Numbered from the stretch's first letter, positions 19,165 to 28,316 are shown. The stretch is DNA of 64,000 bases from Bacteroidia bacterium (GCA_030424545.1 JAUHWL010000003.1:248001-312000), one strand, 5' to 3'. Notes: generated from the sequence alone by a model not told the origin. Numbers and translations are program-made.

Positions 19165-21084
19165 ATGATAAGAAAACTACTCCAACGCTATTCAAATAAG
19201 TTTTTATCAAAGTGGGTTGTTTTAGCATTTGATGTGCTTACCACAATGATAGCTTTTGTAATGGCCAGCGTTCTTCGTCATAATTTTGAGTATGAGCGCA
19301 TGGACCCGTACACGTTAGAATATCAAATGATATTTATAGCGCTTATTTATCTCATTGGTTATTTACTTACACAAAGTTATTCTGGTATCATTCGCCACAC
19401 TTCTATCAATGATGCCAATAGAATTTTTAGATCTAGTTTTTTTGCGTTTTTAGGCTTAATAGTTATGAGCTCTATTTACACCTTTATAGATCATGAAAGC
19501 TTATTCAATATCTCGAGATCAATTCTCATCATCCATTTTATTTTAAACATCTTTTTCTTGCTTGGTAGCCGCTTTGTAATAAAATCTATTTATCACTCTG
19601 CATTGAGAAAAGATAACTTTAGAAAGCAGCGTGTAATGGTTTATGGGTCAGGGACTTCAGGGATGATTACGAAAGGCTCTTTGCTACAAGATACTTCTAG
19701 AAACTATGATATAGTTGCCTTTATTGATGACAATAAAAATAAAGTTGGAAAATCATTAGAAGGTATTCCGGTTCTAAGTCCAAAGGTTGCACTTTCTGAA
19801 GATTATGTTAGAAATAATAAAGTGAAGCAATTGGTGATTGCCATCCAACAAATGGACATTAACCTAAAGCGAAAAATTGTAGAAAAAGGACTGGCTTTAA
19901 ACTTAGAGGTAAAAGTTGTGCCTGCTCATGAAAATTGGATTAATGGTGAATTAAGTGCTAAACAATTACGTTCTGTAAGCATTGATGAGTTGCTAGGAAG
20001 AGAGCCTATTAACTTAAATGATTCAAAATTAAAGCACGAACTTAAAGATAAAACTGTGCTTATTACTGGCGCAGCAGGATCTATTGGGAGCGAAATTGCA
20101 AGGCAAGTAATGATGTTGGGAGCATCGAAAATTGTGCTTTTAGATCAAGCAGAATCTCCTTTATATGAATTAGAATTCGAAATTAGAAACTCACACTTAA
20201 GAAAGCATGCGCATAAAGTAGAATGTATTGTAGCGAATATTAAAGACTATTTGCGCATGGAAATGATATTTACGGCTTACAAGCCTCATTTTGTATATCA
20301 TGCTGCGGCATATAAGCACGTGCCATTGATGGAAATTAATGCTTACGAAGCTGTTTTAGTAAATGTGTTTGGTACCAAAATAGTAGCAGACTTAAGTGTA
20401 GAATACAAGGTAGAAAAATTTGTTATGGTAAGTACGGATAAAGCCGTAAACCCTACCAATGTTATGGGAGCTACAAAAAGAGTAGCAGAGATTTATACGC
20501 AATCACTCAACGGTATGAAGAGTTCAAACACTCGGTTTACCACAACGCGTTTCGGAAATGTATTAGGGTCTAACGGATCTGTCATTCCTATTTTTAGAAA
20601 ACAAATTCAGAATGGTGGTCCAGTAACCATTACTCACCCAGATATTACAAGGTATTTTATGACCATACCTGAAGCGTGTAATTTGGTTTTAGAAGCGGGC
20701 TCTATGGGCAATGGAGGAGAAATTTATGTATTTGATATGGGCGAAAGTGTAAAGATTATAGACCTCGCCAAAAAAATGATAAAGCTTAGTGGATTAGAGT
20801 TAGGGAAAGACATTGAGATTTTAACAACAGGTTTGAGACCTGGCGAAAAACTTTATGAAGAACTCTTAAATGATAAAGAGAACACCTTAAAAACGCATCA
20901 TAAAAAAATAAAAATTGCGCAAATAAGACCATACAACCTAGAGGATGTACAATTAAATTTAGACGAACTAAGTGCATTATTGATTCAAAATAACGATATG
21001 AATATTGTGAAAAAGCTTAAAGAAATCGTTCCTGAATTTATTTCGCAAAACTCAATTTATTCTACACTAGATAATCCTTCCTAA
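19165..21084 (+). CDS. pglF: UDP-GlcNAc 4,6-dehydratase, PglF/WbpM/CapD type
   Basis: A 639-residue membrane-bound dehydratase. Four hydrophobic helices fill residues 15-130. A Rossmann domain follows (RVMVYGSGTSGMITKGS), then the catalytic extended SDR domain with VLITGAAGSIGSEIARQV near residue 294, the SxD-type motif VSTDKAVNPTNVMGATKR, and a C-terminal LRPGEKLYEELL. It converts UDP-GlcNAc to UDP-2-acetamido-2,6-dideoxy-4-hexulose, the entry step for diNAcBac or related sugars. With the three preceding genes it completes a PglC-D-E-F set. The active-site tyrosine is replaced by methionine (NVMGATK), as in WbpM and PglF. Confidence 0.88.
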   Translation: MIRKLLQRYSNKFLSKWVVLAFDVLTTMIAFVMASVLRHNFEYERMDPYTLEYQMIFIALIYLIGYLLTQSYSGIIRHTSINDANRIFRSSFFAFLGLIVMSSIYTFIDHESLFNISRSILIIHFILNIFFLLGSRFVIKSIYHSALRKDNFRKQRVMVYGSGTSGMITKGSLLQDTSRNYDIVAFIDDNKNKVGKSLEGIPVLSPKVALSEDYVRNNKVKQLVIAIQQMDINLKRKIVEKGLALNLEVKVVPAHENWINGELSAKQLRSVSIDELLGREPINLNDSKLKHELKDKTVLITGAAGSIGSEIARQVMMLGASKIVLLDQAESPLYELEFEIRNSHLRKHAHKVECIVANIKDYLRMEMIFTAYKPHFVYHAAAYKHVPLMEINAYEAVLVNVFGTKIVADLSVEYKVEKFVMVSTDKAVNPTNVMGATKRVAEIYTQSLNGMKSSNTRFTTTRFGNVLGSNGSVIPIFRKQIQNGGPVTITHPDITRYFMTIPEACNLVLEAGSMGNGGEIYVFDMGESVKIIDLAKKMIKLSGLELGKDIEILTTGLRPGEKLYEELLNDKENTLKTHHKKIKIAQIRPYNLEDVQLNLDELSALLIQNNDMNIVKKLKEIVPEFISQNSIYSTLDNPS

Positions 21085-22692
21085 ATGAAAAAAATCTTTA
21101 CGCTTTTTATACTCTTATTGGCCGTAAGCAGTGTAAAAGCCCAATATGAGTTTATGCCTTTGTCTTATGATTATACAAAGCTTTACGAATCTAGTTTATA
21201 TGGCAAAAGTGTTGATTTACACACCAGTGTAAGGCCGTTGAGAAAATCGGAAGTAGATAGTGTTGTAAATGTAGATAGCACGTTACTTGCGCTACAATAT
21301 AAAGGCAAATTTTTTCAATCTTGGATGGGAAGAGCTCTATTCTCTCATCACTTTATAGAGGTAAGAACAAAAGATTTTGATTTAAGCATAGACCCGCTGC
21401 TAGATTTTAGAATAGGAAAAGAAAAAGGTTCTAGCAATAAATATCAATACACCAACACAAGAGGTTTTTATATTCAAGGTAGAATTGGCAAGCAAATTAC
21501 ATTCATGACAAGCTTTGCCGAAACGCAAGCAAGGTTTCAAGATTATGTAAATGAATTTATAGATTCTAGTCAGGTTGCGCCAGGTCAAGGTTTTGCCAGA
21601 GATTTTAAAGATAATGGTTACGATTTTGCCAACGCTTTTGGTTCAATTTCTTACACACCCAGCAAGTATTTTAATATTGCTTTAGGGCAAGGCCGTGTAT
21701 TTATTGGCGAAGGGCACAGATCATTGTTTTTAGGCGATGGAACTTTTAACTACCCGTATGCGAAAATTGAAACAACGGTTTGGAAGATTAAATACGTGAA
21801 CGTTTGGACCCAAATGCGCGATATTAACAAAGATTTAGAAGTGAACCAACAATACCGCAAAAAGTGGATGAGTGCACATTATTTAAGCTACAATGTTAAT
21901 TCTAGACTTAACTTAAGCTTGTTTGAATCTGTTACGTATGGTAGTGATACAAATAATAGAGGCATAGAGATAAGCTTTTTTAATCCAATAATATTTTTTA
22001 GACCAATAGAATTTGCCAACGGAAGTGATAACGCCAACGTTGTAATAGGATTTGGTGCATCTTACAAATTGGCAGAAGGTTTATTGGCTTACACACAGTT
22101 TGCGTTAGATGAATTTGTTAAAGCTGAATTGTTTTCTGAGCCAGGAAGCTGGCGTAACAAATATTCTGTACAACTGGGATTAAAATATGCTAATGCCTTT
22201 GGCGTAAAGAATTTGTTTTTGCGGGGCGAGCTAAATGCGGTAAGGCCGTATATGTATCAACACGTAAGAACTTTAACCAATTATGGGCATTACAATCAAT
22301 CCTTTGCGCATACTTGGGGCGCCAATTTATATGAGGCAATTTTTCAAGCTCATTATCAATACAAAAGACTTGTAGCAGATTTGCAAATAAATTTGGGTTC
22401 AACAGGTTTAGATACAAACAGCTCTAACTGGGGAGGTAATATTTATATTTCTTATAACGATAGAGAAAGTGACTCAGGCAATAAAATAGGCCAAGGTATA
22501 GGTGTAAAAAGGGTTTATGTAGAAGCTAGATTGGCCTATTTGGTAAACCCAAGTTACAACATGCGCATAGAAGGTGGCGCGGTTTATAGAGCTCAAACCT
22601 ATGATGTGCCTAAAAATGGTACAGACTATAAAAGGCCTTATTTATATGTAGGATTGCGTACCTCTCTCTTTAATAATTATTACGACTTTTAA
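21085..22692 (+). CDS. RemB/Wzi-like outer-membrane beta-barrel protein
   Basis: A 535-residue exported protein, starting directly after the dehydratase stop. The signal peptide is MKKIFTLFILLLAVSSVKAQ. The mature part is rich in alternating aromatic and polar strands and has no cytoplasmic motif, as in capsule-assembly Wzi-type barrels and the flavobacterial gliding protein RemB. A role in holding or exporting the surface polysaccharide made by the upstream genes is inferred from position. It overlaps the XrtF start by 1 bp. Confidence 0.68.
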   Translation: MKKIFTLFILLLAVSSVKAQYEFMPLSYDYTKLYESSLYGKSVDLHTSVRPLRKSEVDSVVNVDSTLLALQYKGKFFQSWMGRALFSHHFIEVRTKDFDLSIDPLLDFRIGKEKGSSNKYQYTNTRGFYIQGRIGKQITFMTSFAETQARFQDYVNEFIDSSQVAPGQGFARDFKDNGYDFANAFGSISYTPSKYFNIALGQGRVFIGEGHRSLFLGDGTFNYPYAKIETTVWKIKYVNVWTQMRDINKDLEVNQQYRKKWMSAHYLSYNVNSRLNLSLFESVTYGSDTNNRGIEISFFNPIIFFRPIEFANGSDNANVVIGFGASYKLAEGLLAYTQFALDEFVKAELFSEPGSWRNKYSVQLGLKYANAFGVKNLFLRGELNAVRPYMYQHVRTLTNYGHYNQSFAHTWGANLYEAIFQAHYQYKRLVADLQINLGSTGLDTNSSNWGGNIYISYNDRESDSGNKIGQGIGVKRVYVEARLAYLVNPSYNMRIEGGAVYRAQTYDVPKNGTDYKRPYLYVGLRTSLFNNYYDF

Positions 22693-23243
22693 TGTTAAAC
22701 GAGTTTAAACCAACCATTTATTTTCTGCTAAAATTTGCTGTAATATTCGGCATTGGTAGCCTTTTATATGGAAACTATATTAATAGTTACAGAGAAATTG
22801 AACCACCCATTCCAGATAGTTTTACCAATTGGGTAGCAGAACAAACCAACGCTGTTGTAAGAGCCTTTGGCAATGATGCACATATGTGGTATCCAGAAAA
22901 TGAGCCCATTGTAGTTGTCTATATCAAGGGTTATGAAGATGATAACATTTCGTTTTACGAAGGTTGCAATGGACTGAACATTATGATTTTGTTTGTAGCG
23001 TTTGTATTTGCTTTTGGGAATAGATATAAACAAATGCTGTGGTTTATTCCAGTAGGTATATTGGCCATTCATATTTTTAATCTGGCTCGTTTATCAAGCC
23101 TATCCATCATGGCAACATTATCAAGTAGTGTATTTCATTTTTTTCATAAATACGCATTTACGGCCATTATTTATGTTTTTGTACTTGTGTTGTGGTATAT
23201 ATGGGCAACAAAATTTGGTAAACCAATAAAAGTTGAGAAATAA
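22692..23243 (+). CDS. xrtF: Exosortase family protein XrtF
   Basis: A 183-residue membrane peptidase-like protein with about four or five helices. The three exosortase active residues are visible in order: the cysteine in YEGCNGLNIM (about residue 97), the arginine in FNLARLSS (about residue 135), and the histidine in FHKYAF (about residue 153). Exosortases cleave and re-attach C-terminally tagged proteins, often next to EPS loci. ATG at 22692 shares one base with the RemB-like stop. The usual XrtF partner gene follows, overlapping by 11 bp. No tagged substrate is evident in the window. Confidence 0.82.
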   Translation: MLNEFKPTIYFLLKFAVIFGIGSLLYGNYINSYREIEPPIPDSFTNWVAEQTNAVVRAFGNDAHMWYPENEPIVVVYIKGYEDDNISFYEGCNGLNIMILFVAFVFAFGNRYKQMLWFIPVGILAIHIFNLARLSSLSIMATLSSSVFHFFHKYAFTAIIYVFVLVLWYIWATKFGKPIKVEK

Positions 23244-23655
23244 AATTTACGTTCTTCTGGGTATGCTTGGGTTGGCCATTGTTTATGTGTTTCAAGAGCA
23301 ATTGTTTTACAATCCGTTTTCAGATTATTTATACAATCCAAATAAACCGTATATACCTGAATACAATACTTTACTATTTTGCTTATCTAAAGCCTTTAGG
23401 TATATTTTAAATGATGGATTTGCATTGCTTGTTATTTGGGGGCTGTTTAATAACCCCAGATACATCCGCTTTGCTGTAATCGTATTCTTTTTTGGTTTCT
23501 TGGTATTGCTTCCCATCTACCTGTTTTTGGCGGTAAATTTCTTTATAGAAACACAATCTTTCTTAAACCATTTGCACCGGCTAGTTTTAAACCCCGTGTT
23601 AATGATGTTGCTTATTCCGGCCTTTTACTACCAGAATTCATTACAAAAAAAATAG
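23233..23655 (+). CDS. Exosortase F system-associated membrane protein
   Basis: A 140-residue protein with about four hydrophobic helices, TTG start, overlapping xrtF by 11 bp. The segment FLNHLHRLVLNPVLMMLL near residue 110 is characteristic of the small partner encoded after XrtF in Flavobacteriia. Its biochemical role is unknown. Assignment rests on size, topology and position rather than on a catalytic motif. Confidence 0.72.
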   Translation: MRNKIYVLLGMLGLAIVYVFQEQLFYNPFSDYLYNPNKPYIPEYNTLLFCLSKAFRYILNDGFALLVIWGLFNNPRYIRFAVIVFFFGFLVLLPIYLFLAVNFFIETQSFLNHLHRLVLNPVLMMLLIPAFYYQNSLQKK

Positions 23656-23734
23656 GGATATTTCTATTTTCTTGTATTGTTTTAACAACTCTTTCACCTA
23701 TTAAAACGTTATAACAACGTAATTTCACCGCCAT

Positions 23735-24421
23735 ATGATCGAGTTAAGAAATATCAATAAATCGTACCAAACGGGTAATAATTCACTGCACGTTTTAAAG
23801 GGAGTAAACCTTGTCATTAATGAAGGAGAGTTTGTTTCTATAATGGGCTCTTCTGGTTCTGGAAAAAGTACCTTGCTTAATATAATTGGCATTTTAGATA
23901 ATTATGATACGGGCGAATACTGGTTGGCAAAAAATAAAATAGAAGACCTTTCTGAGAAAAAAGCCGCCATATATCGCAATAGGTTTTTAGGTTTTGTTTT
24001 TCAAAGTTTCAATCTAGTCTCTTACAAAACAGCACTAGAAAATGTGGCGCTTCCGCTTTATTATCAAGGTGTTTCTAGAAAAAAGCGCAACGAAACAGCG
24101 TTAGAGTATTTAGAAAAAGTAGGTTTGGCGCAATGGGCAGATCATTTGCCAAATCAACTAAGTGGAGGGCAAAAGCAACGTGTAGCCATCGCAAGGGCAA
24201 TCATCACCAACCCAAAAGTTTTACTGGCTGATGAACCTACAGGAGCTTTAGATTCTACAACCAGTGATGATGTAATGAATGTACTTACTGAAATTAATAA
24301 ACAAGGTATGACCATTGTTGTAGTAACTCACGAAAAGGATATTGCCGAAAAAACAGAACGTATTATTTATTTTAAAGATGGTATTATAGAAAAAGATGAA
24401 AAAACTTTACTAGCCGTTTAA
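23735..24421 (+). CDS. ABC transporter ATP-binding protein (LolD/MacB type)
   Basis: A 228-residue nucleotide-binding subunit. It has Walker A GSSGSGKST (about residues 37-45), Q-loop VFQSFNLV, signature LSGGQKQRVAIARA, Walker B VLLADEPTGALDS, and the H-loop histidine in VVVTHEKD. It would power the two FtsX/MacB-type permeases that follow directly. Such systems act mechanically on periplasmic substrates or lipoproteins rather than moving solutes through a pore. The stop overlaps the first permease start by 1 bp. Confidence 0.93.
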   Translation: MIELRNINKSYQTGNNSLHVLKGVNLVINEGEFVSIMGSSGSGKSTLLNIIGILDNYDTGEYWLAKNKIEDLSEKKAAIYRNRFLGFVFQSFNLVSYKTALENVALPLYYQGVSRKKRNETALEYLEKVGLAQWADHLPNQLSGGQKQRVAIARAIITNPKVLLADEPTGALDSTTSDDVMNVLTEINKQGMTIVVVTHEKDIAEKTERIIYFKDGIIEKDEKTLLAV

Positions 24422-25638
24422 TGGAAGTCCTCAATGAAATATTGGCTACCATGTCTAAAAATAAACTCCGCACAGTTTTAACAGGGTTAAGCGTTTCTTG
24501 GGGAATATTTATGTTGGTGATACTACTGGGCGCTGGGAATGGTTTGCTTAACGGTATTTCAGATCAATTTAAAGACGATGCTTTAAACTCCATTTGGATA
24601 AGAACGGATATAACATCTATGGCTTATAAGGGGATGAATGCTGGTCGTAGAATTGAAATGAAAAATGAGGATTTTGATCATGTAAAAAATAATTTTAATG
24701 AGGTAGAACGAATTACAGCAAGATTTGCCAGTTGGAGTGTTCCAGTAAAATTTAAAAATGAATTTGGCAATTACTCTTACCGAGGCGTTCATCCAGACCA
24801 TCAGTATTTAGAAAATTCTATGATGGTTCATGGCCGGTACATTAATGATGAAGATATAAAAGAAAGTAGAAAAGTTGCTGTGGTTGGCCAGGCTTTGGTT
24901 AATGAATTGTGTAAAGGAGAAAACCCAATTGGGCAAAACATTGAAATTTCTGGAGTAGTTTACAAAGTTGTTGGTATTTTTAAAGATGATGGCAACGAAC
25001 GTGAAGAGCGGGTATTATACATGCCAATATCTACCGCGCAGCGCGTATATGGCGGGGGGAGAACAGTAAGCAATATCATGTTTACTACAGGAGACATTTC
25101 TCTTGAAGAATCGAGAATAATTGCAGATAAAGTGAGACTGGATTTTGCTAAAAGGCACCAATTTTCTCCAGAAGATACAAGGGCGATATCTGTAAGAAAT
25201 CTACTTGAAAACTTTCAAGAGGTAACCAATATACTTGGCGGTGTAGCCATTTTTACTTGGTTTATCGGCATCATGACCATTATTGCCGGAATTGTAGGCG
25301 TAAGCAACATCATGTTTATTGTAGTTAAAGAACGGACCAAAGAAATAGGTATTCGCAAGGCATTGGGAGCAACACCCAATAGCATTGTTTATATGGTGCT
25401 TATAGAAGCATTGTTTGTAACGGGTGTTTTTGGTTGTCTCGGCCTTGTTGCCGGAATTATGTTGTTAGAAGGCATTGGTCCTAACATTCAATCAGACATG
25501 TTTGCAAACCCAGAAGTTGATTTAAGAATAGCTTTTTTAACCACTTTGGTGCTCATTATAGCCGGAGGAATTGCCGGATATTTTCCGGCAAGAAAAGCGG
25601 CAAGCATCCGGCCAATTGAAGCGCTTAGGGATGAATAG
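24421..25638 (+). CDS. MacB/FtsX-family ABC permease 1
   Basis: A 405-residue permease. One N-terminal transmembrane helix (about residues 20-45) is followed by a large periplasmic MacB_PCD domain with GRYINDEDIKESRKVAVVG, and then three C-terminal helices with VVKERTKEIGIRKALGATP near residue 300. The coupling end SIRPIEALRDE is typical. It pairs with the ATPase upstream and the second permease downstream, giving a probable heterodimer. Substrate is unknown. Confidence 0.9.
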   Translation: MEVLNEILATMSKNKLRTVLTGLSVSWGIFMLVILLGAGNGLLNGISDQFKDDALNSIWIRTDITSMAYKGMNAGRRIEMKNEDFDHVKNNFNEVERITARFASWSVPVKFKNEFGNYSYRGVHPDHQYLENSMMVHGRYINDEDIKESRKVAVVGQALVNELCKGENPIGQNIEISGVVYKVVGIFKDDGNEREERVLYMPISTAQRVYGGGRTVSNIMFTTGDISLEESRIIADKVRLDFAKRHQFSPEDTRAISVRNLLENFQEVTNILGGVAIFTWFIGIMTIIAGIVGVSNIMFIVVKERTKEIGIRKALGATPNSIVYMVLIEALFVTGVFGCLGLVAGIMLLEGIGPNIQSDMFANPEVDLRIAFLTTLVLIIAGGIAGYFPARKAASIRPIEALRDE

Positions 25639-25639
25639 A

Positions 25640-25672
25640 GTTGGCAATAGGCAATAGGGAGTAGGCAAAAAT
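25640..25672. repeat. Short GGCAATAGG-type intergenic repeat
   Basis: The 70-bp gap between the two permeases opens with tandem copies of GGCAATAG and a variant GGGAGTAGGC. This looks like a slippage-prone low-complexity repeat; no coding or hairpin signal is seen. Confidence 0.45.
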
Positions 25673-25708
25673 CTATTTTGTAAATACTAAAATTTCAATA
25701 CAAAAAAA

Positions 25709-26962
25709 GTGTTTGATAAAGACAGGTGGCAAGAAATATTTGAAGCGTTAGGCAAAAACAAAGTGCGTACCGTACTAACCGGTTTTGGCGTTGGTTGGGG
25801 TATGACTATGCTCATCTTAATGATGGGGGCTGGCCGTGGATTAGAGAATGCCGTAACAGCCGGTTTTGGTGCTTGGGCCACAAACAGCATGTTTCTTTGG
25901 ACACAATCTACCTCAATGCCTTATAAAGGATTTAAACAAGGGCGTAGGTTTAATTTAGAAAATGAAGATGCGGCTTTGCTTCGCCAAGAAATACCGGAAT
26001 TAGACCTTATTTGCCCTAGAAACCAGTTGGGCGGTTATCGCGGTGGAAACAACGTAGTTCGTGGAAAGAAAACAGGAGCATTTAGCATTTATGGCGATGT
26101 ACCCGATTATTTTAAACTAGAAAAGCGCATCTTACTTAAAGGCCGATATTTAAATGAAGATGATATGGACCAAAAACGCAAGGTTTGTGTAGTTGGGCAA
26201 ACGGTTGTTGATATGCTATTTGAAAATGGAGAAGACCCTCTGGGGGACTACATCCGTGTGAATGGTGTTAATTTTAAAGTTGTTGGCGTTTTTGATTCCA
26301 AGCGTAGAGGAGAAGACGCGGAGGAAGACCTGCAAAGTGTAATGATTCCGAATAGCACGTTCCAGCAAACATTTAATTACGGAAATATTGTAGGATGGTT
26401 TAGCATTTCTGCCAAAGAGGGTTACTCAATAGCTTCTTTAGAAGAACAAGTATTTTCTACCCTACGCAAAAGGCACTCCGTCCATCCAGATGATAATCGT
26501 GCTTTTGGCTCTTGGAATTTAGAGGAAGAATTCACGAAAATGACGGGGCTTTTTACCGCGATAAACGCTTTGAGTTTAGTCGTGAGTTTGTTCTCACTTT
26601 TTGCCGGAGCCATTGGAATTAGCAACATTATGTTGGTTGTGGTTAAAGAGCGTACCAAAGAAATCGGCATTAGACGAGCCATTGGGGCAACACCTTGGAA
26701 CATCAAAGGACAAATAATATTAGAAGCCGTTTTCTTAACAACAATAGCGGGAATTATCGGTATTGTATTTGGCGTGTGGGTAACCCATTTAGTGGATGTA
26801 AACTTTGGTGACAACCCACAATTTTTGCATCCTGGCGTAGATTACGTTTTGGTGCTTATAGCTTTTGCAATTTTAATTTTTGTAGGAGTAATAGCCGGAT
26901 TGCTGCCTGCATCTCGTGCAACACAACTAAAACCGGTTGATGCCTTAAGGGCAGATGGGTAA
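25709..26962 (+). CDS. MacB/FtsX-family ABC permease 2
   Basis: A 417-residue permease with the same layout as its neighbour: N-terminal helix, MacB_PCD domain (KGRYLNEDDMDQKRKVCVVG), and three C-terminal helices with VVKERTKEIGIRRAIGATP. GTG at 25709 is the start. It has diverged well beyond permease 1, consistent with an asymmetric permease pair. No HlyD-type adaptor or TolC-type protein follows, which is unusual for MacB-like pumps and leaves the export route open. Confidence 0.9.
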   Translation: MFDKDRWQEIFEALGKNKVRTVLTGFGVGWGMTMLILMMGAGRGLENAVTAGFGAWATNSMFLWTQSTSMPYKGFKQGRRFNLENEDAALLRQEIPELDLICPRNQLGGYRGGNNVVRGKKTGAFSIYGDVPDYFKLEKRILLKGRYLNEDDMDQKRKVCVVGQTVVDMLFENGEDPLGDYIRVNGVNFKVVGVFDSKRRGEDAEEDLQSVMIPNSTFQQTFNYGNIVGWFSISAKEGYSIASLEEQVFSTLRKRHSVHPDDNRAFGSWNLEEEFTKMTGLFTAINALSLVVSLFSLFAGAIGISNIMLVVVKERTKEIGIRRAIGATPWNIKGQIILEAVFLTTIAGIIGIVFGVWVTHLVDVNFGDNPQFLHPGVDYVLVLIAFAILIFVGVIAGLLPASRATQLKPVDALRADG

Positions 26963-26967
26963 GTGTG

Positions 26968-27006
26968 GGTTGAACGTTCAAAGATGAACGTTGAATGTTC
27001 AAGGTT
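26968..27006. repeat. Copy of a GAACGTTCAA-type intergenic repeat
   Basis: The stretch contains GAACGTTCAA, GAACGTTGAA and TGTTCAAGG in quick succession. Related words recur at 29976-30045. This fits a dispersed intergenic repeat family of the genome. Confidence 0.45.
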
Positions 27007-27011
27007 TAAAA

Positions 27012-27467
27012 ATGACGAGAAAATATTTTAATATTCTGATTGTTACCCTTCTAATCCCATTAGCTTTTTATTTGGGAATTAAATTTGAGCAAGAATTTAG
27101 TTTATTAAACGATTTTGGAAAACCCAATTACAAAATGGAAACAATCCATTTTCCATCAATTGAAGTAGGCACCTCTTTGTATTTAAAATCAAAAACGTGG
27201 GGAATAACGGGAAACCACAGCGTATCGGTTATTTCTACAAATGGCAATTATGAATTTGAGCCAGACACATTATCTGATTTTTGTTTTTATGATTTTGACG
27301 AAATTGTATACAAAGTAGAAGCGGATACACTAAAGATTTTTACGTTAAAAGATTTACAATTACCTCCTAAATTTAATTCGAAAGTTAATGTTGACATTAT
27401 AAAACTTAAGCATACGGATTATGCAGCTTTGAGAAAAGAAATTAAATCTGGCTATTTTATATTTTGA
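27012..27467 (+). CDS. Hypothetical membrane-anchored protein
   Basis: A 151-residue protein starting at ATG 27012 (MTRKYFNILIVTLLIPLAF); an earlier TTG start would run through the upstream repeat. One N-terminal hydrophobic segment (about residues 8-26) suggests a signal anchor, with the rest outside the cytoplasm. The remainder is rich in K, E, D and F and shows no motif I recognise. It follows the ABC permease by 49 bp but is separated from it by a repeat, so operon membership is doubtful. Confidence 0.6.
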   Translation: MTRKYFNILIVTLLIPLAFYLGIKFEQEFSLLNDFGKPNYKMETIHFPSIEVGTSLYLKSKTWGITGNHSVSVISTNGNYEFEPDTLSDFCFYDFDEIVYKVEADTLKIFTLKDLQLPPKFNSKVNVDIIKLKHTDYAALRKEIKSGYFIF

Positions 27468-27609
27468 GTAAACGATGAGAAAAATTACTACCCTGTCTTT
27501 GATTTTCTTCGCATCAAATCTACCCTTACTTCACAGAGGGGGTGCGTAAGTACCCCTAAGGTACGATATACAAACATCCTTTACAGAGAGTTATATAAAC
27601 ATCGTTTAC
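27468..27609. repeat. Structured intergenic stretch bounded by a 10-bp perfect inverted repeat
   Basis: GTAAACGATG at 27468-27477 is exactly complementary to CATCGTTTAC at 27600-27609. Between them is a 5-bp hairpin (27550-27554 with 27560-27564). The first arm begins at the base after the stop codon of the preceding gene. A long-range hairpin or the ends of a small element are both possible. The rest of the gap, to 27683, shows nothing clear. Confidence 0.4.
27475..27549 (+). other. 24-codon signal-peptide-like ORF, possible gene remnant
   Basis: ATG at 27475 opens a 24-codon frame whose product starts MRKITTLSLIFFASNLPLL, which looks like a secretion signal, and stops at a TAA in 27547-27549. 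It may be the 5' stub of a lost exported-protein gene, or chance. It lies inside the 27468-27609 inverted repeat. Confidence 0.3.
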
Positions 27610-27683
27610 ACTTTTTAGCTTGCAATTAGAACCAAAATTCAAAATGTTCCTCTTGACCTATAGATTTTAATCGAACAACTTTT

Positions 27684-28316
27684 TTATTTTTTGTTTAAAA
27701 CTTTTAAAAGCTCTTTCACACTGGGGCGTAATCTATAGTTGTAATCGAAATCGACATATTTAATCACGCCATCTTGACCAATAATATACGTAGCAGGTAC
27801 CGGTAAATTCGCATCTTCTTGTCCGTTTAAAACCGCGATGTCTTTATTCATTTTGGTTTTAATTTTGTTTTGATAGTTTTCATTTACTCGAAAAAGTACA
27901 TCATAATTTTTCATAATTTTTTCATCACTATCAGAAATCAACGTAAAAACGGCTCCCGATTTATCGTGCATGATTTCAACATTCTCTACCGTTTCTGGTC
28001 CAACAGCAATTACGGTTGCACTGCTTTCAAGCAATAAATTTAAAGAATCATTTACTCGGCTTAAATAGCGGTCGCAATACGGGCACCATTCTCCGCGGTA
28101 AAAAATCAGAATAATCGAATTGTCTTTGAGAACCTTTTTGGAATCAATTGTATTTCCCAAATAATCTTTGGCTTTGATGTGTGGCGCTTTTTCCCCAACT
28201 TTTAACCCTTGAGGTACATAGTAACTTGTGTCGATGCCATTTTTATCAAAATCTGTTTGACCAAAAAGTGAAGTTGAGATTAGTATGGTAAGCGAGACGA
28301 GTGCAATTTTTAACAT
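27684..28316 (-). CDS. Exported thioredoxin-fold peroxiredoxin-like (AhpC/TSA) protein
   Basis: A 210-residue protein with signal peptide MLKIALVSLTILISTSLFGQ. The mature domain begins with the redoxin lead GLKVGEKAPHIKAKDYLGN. It has the active site YRGEWCPYCDRY (CxxC near residues 77-80), and the cis-proline region is VPATYIIGQDG. It should act on thiols or peroxides in the periplasm. It is transcribed in the same direction as gmhA but begins 80 bp beyond its stop, so a separate role is likely. Confidence 0.82.
   Translation of the reverse strand: MLKIALVSLTILISTSLFGQTDFDKNGIDTSYYVPQGLKVGEKAPHIKAKDYLGNTIDSKKVLKDNSIILIFYRGEWCPYCDRYLSRVNDSLNLLLESSATVIAVGPETVENVEIMHDKSGAVFTLISDSDEKIMKNYDVLFRVNENYQNKIKTKMNKDIAVLNGQEDANLPVPATYIIGQDGVIKYVDFDYNYRLRPSVKELLKVLNKK

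Noticed and set aside
26422-26814. 130-codon minus-strand ORF
   Set aside because: It is the complement of the conserved C-terminal half of ABC permease 2.
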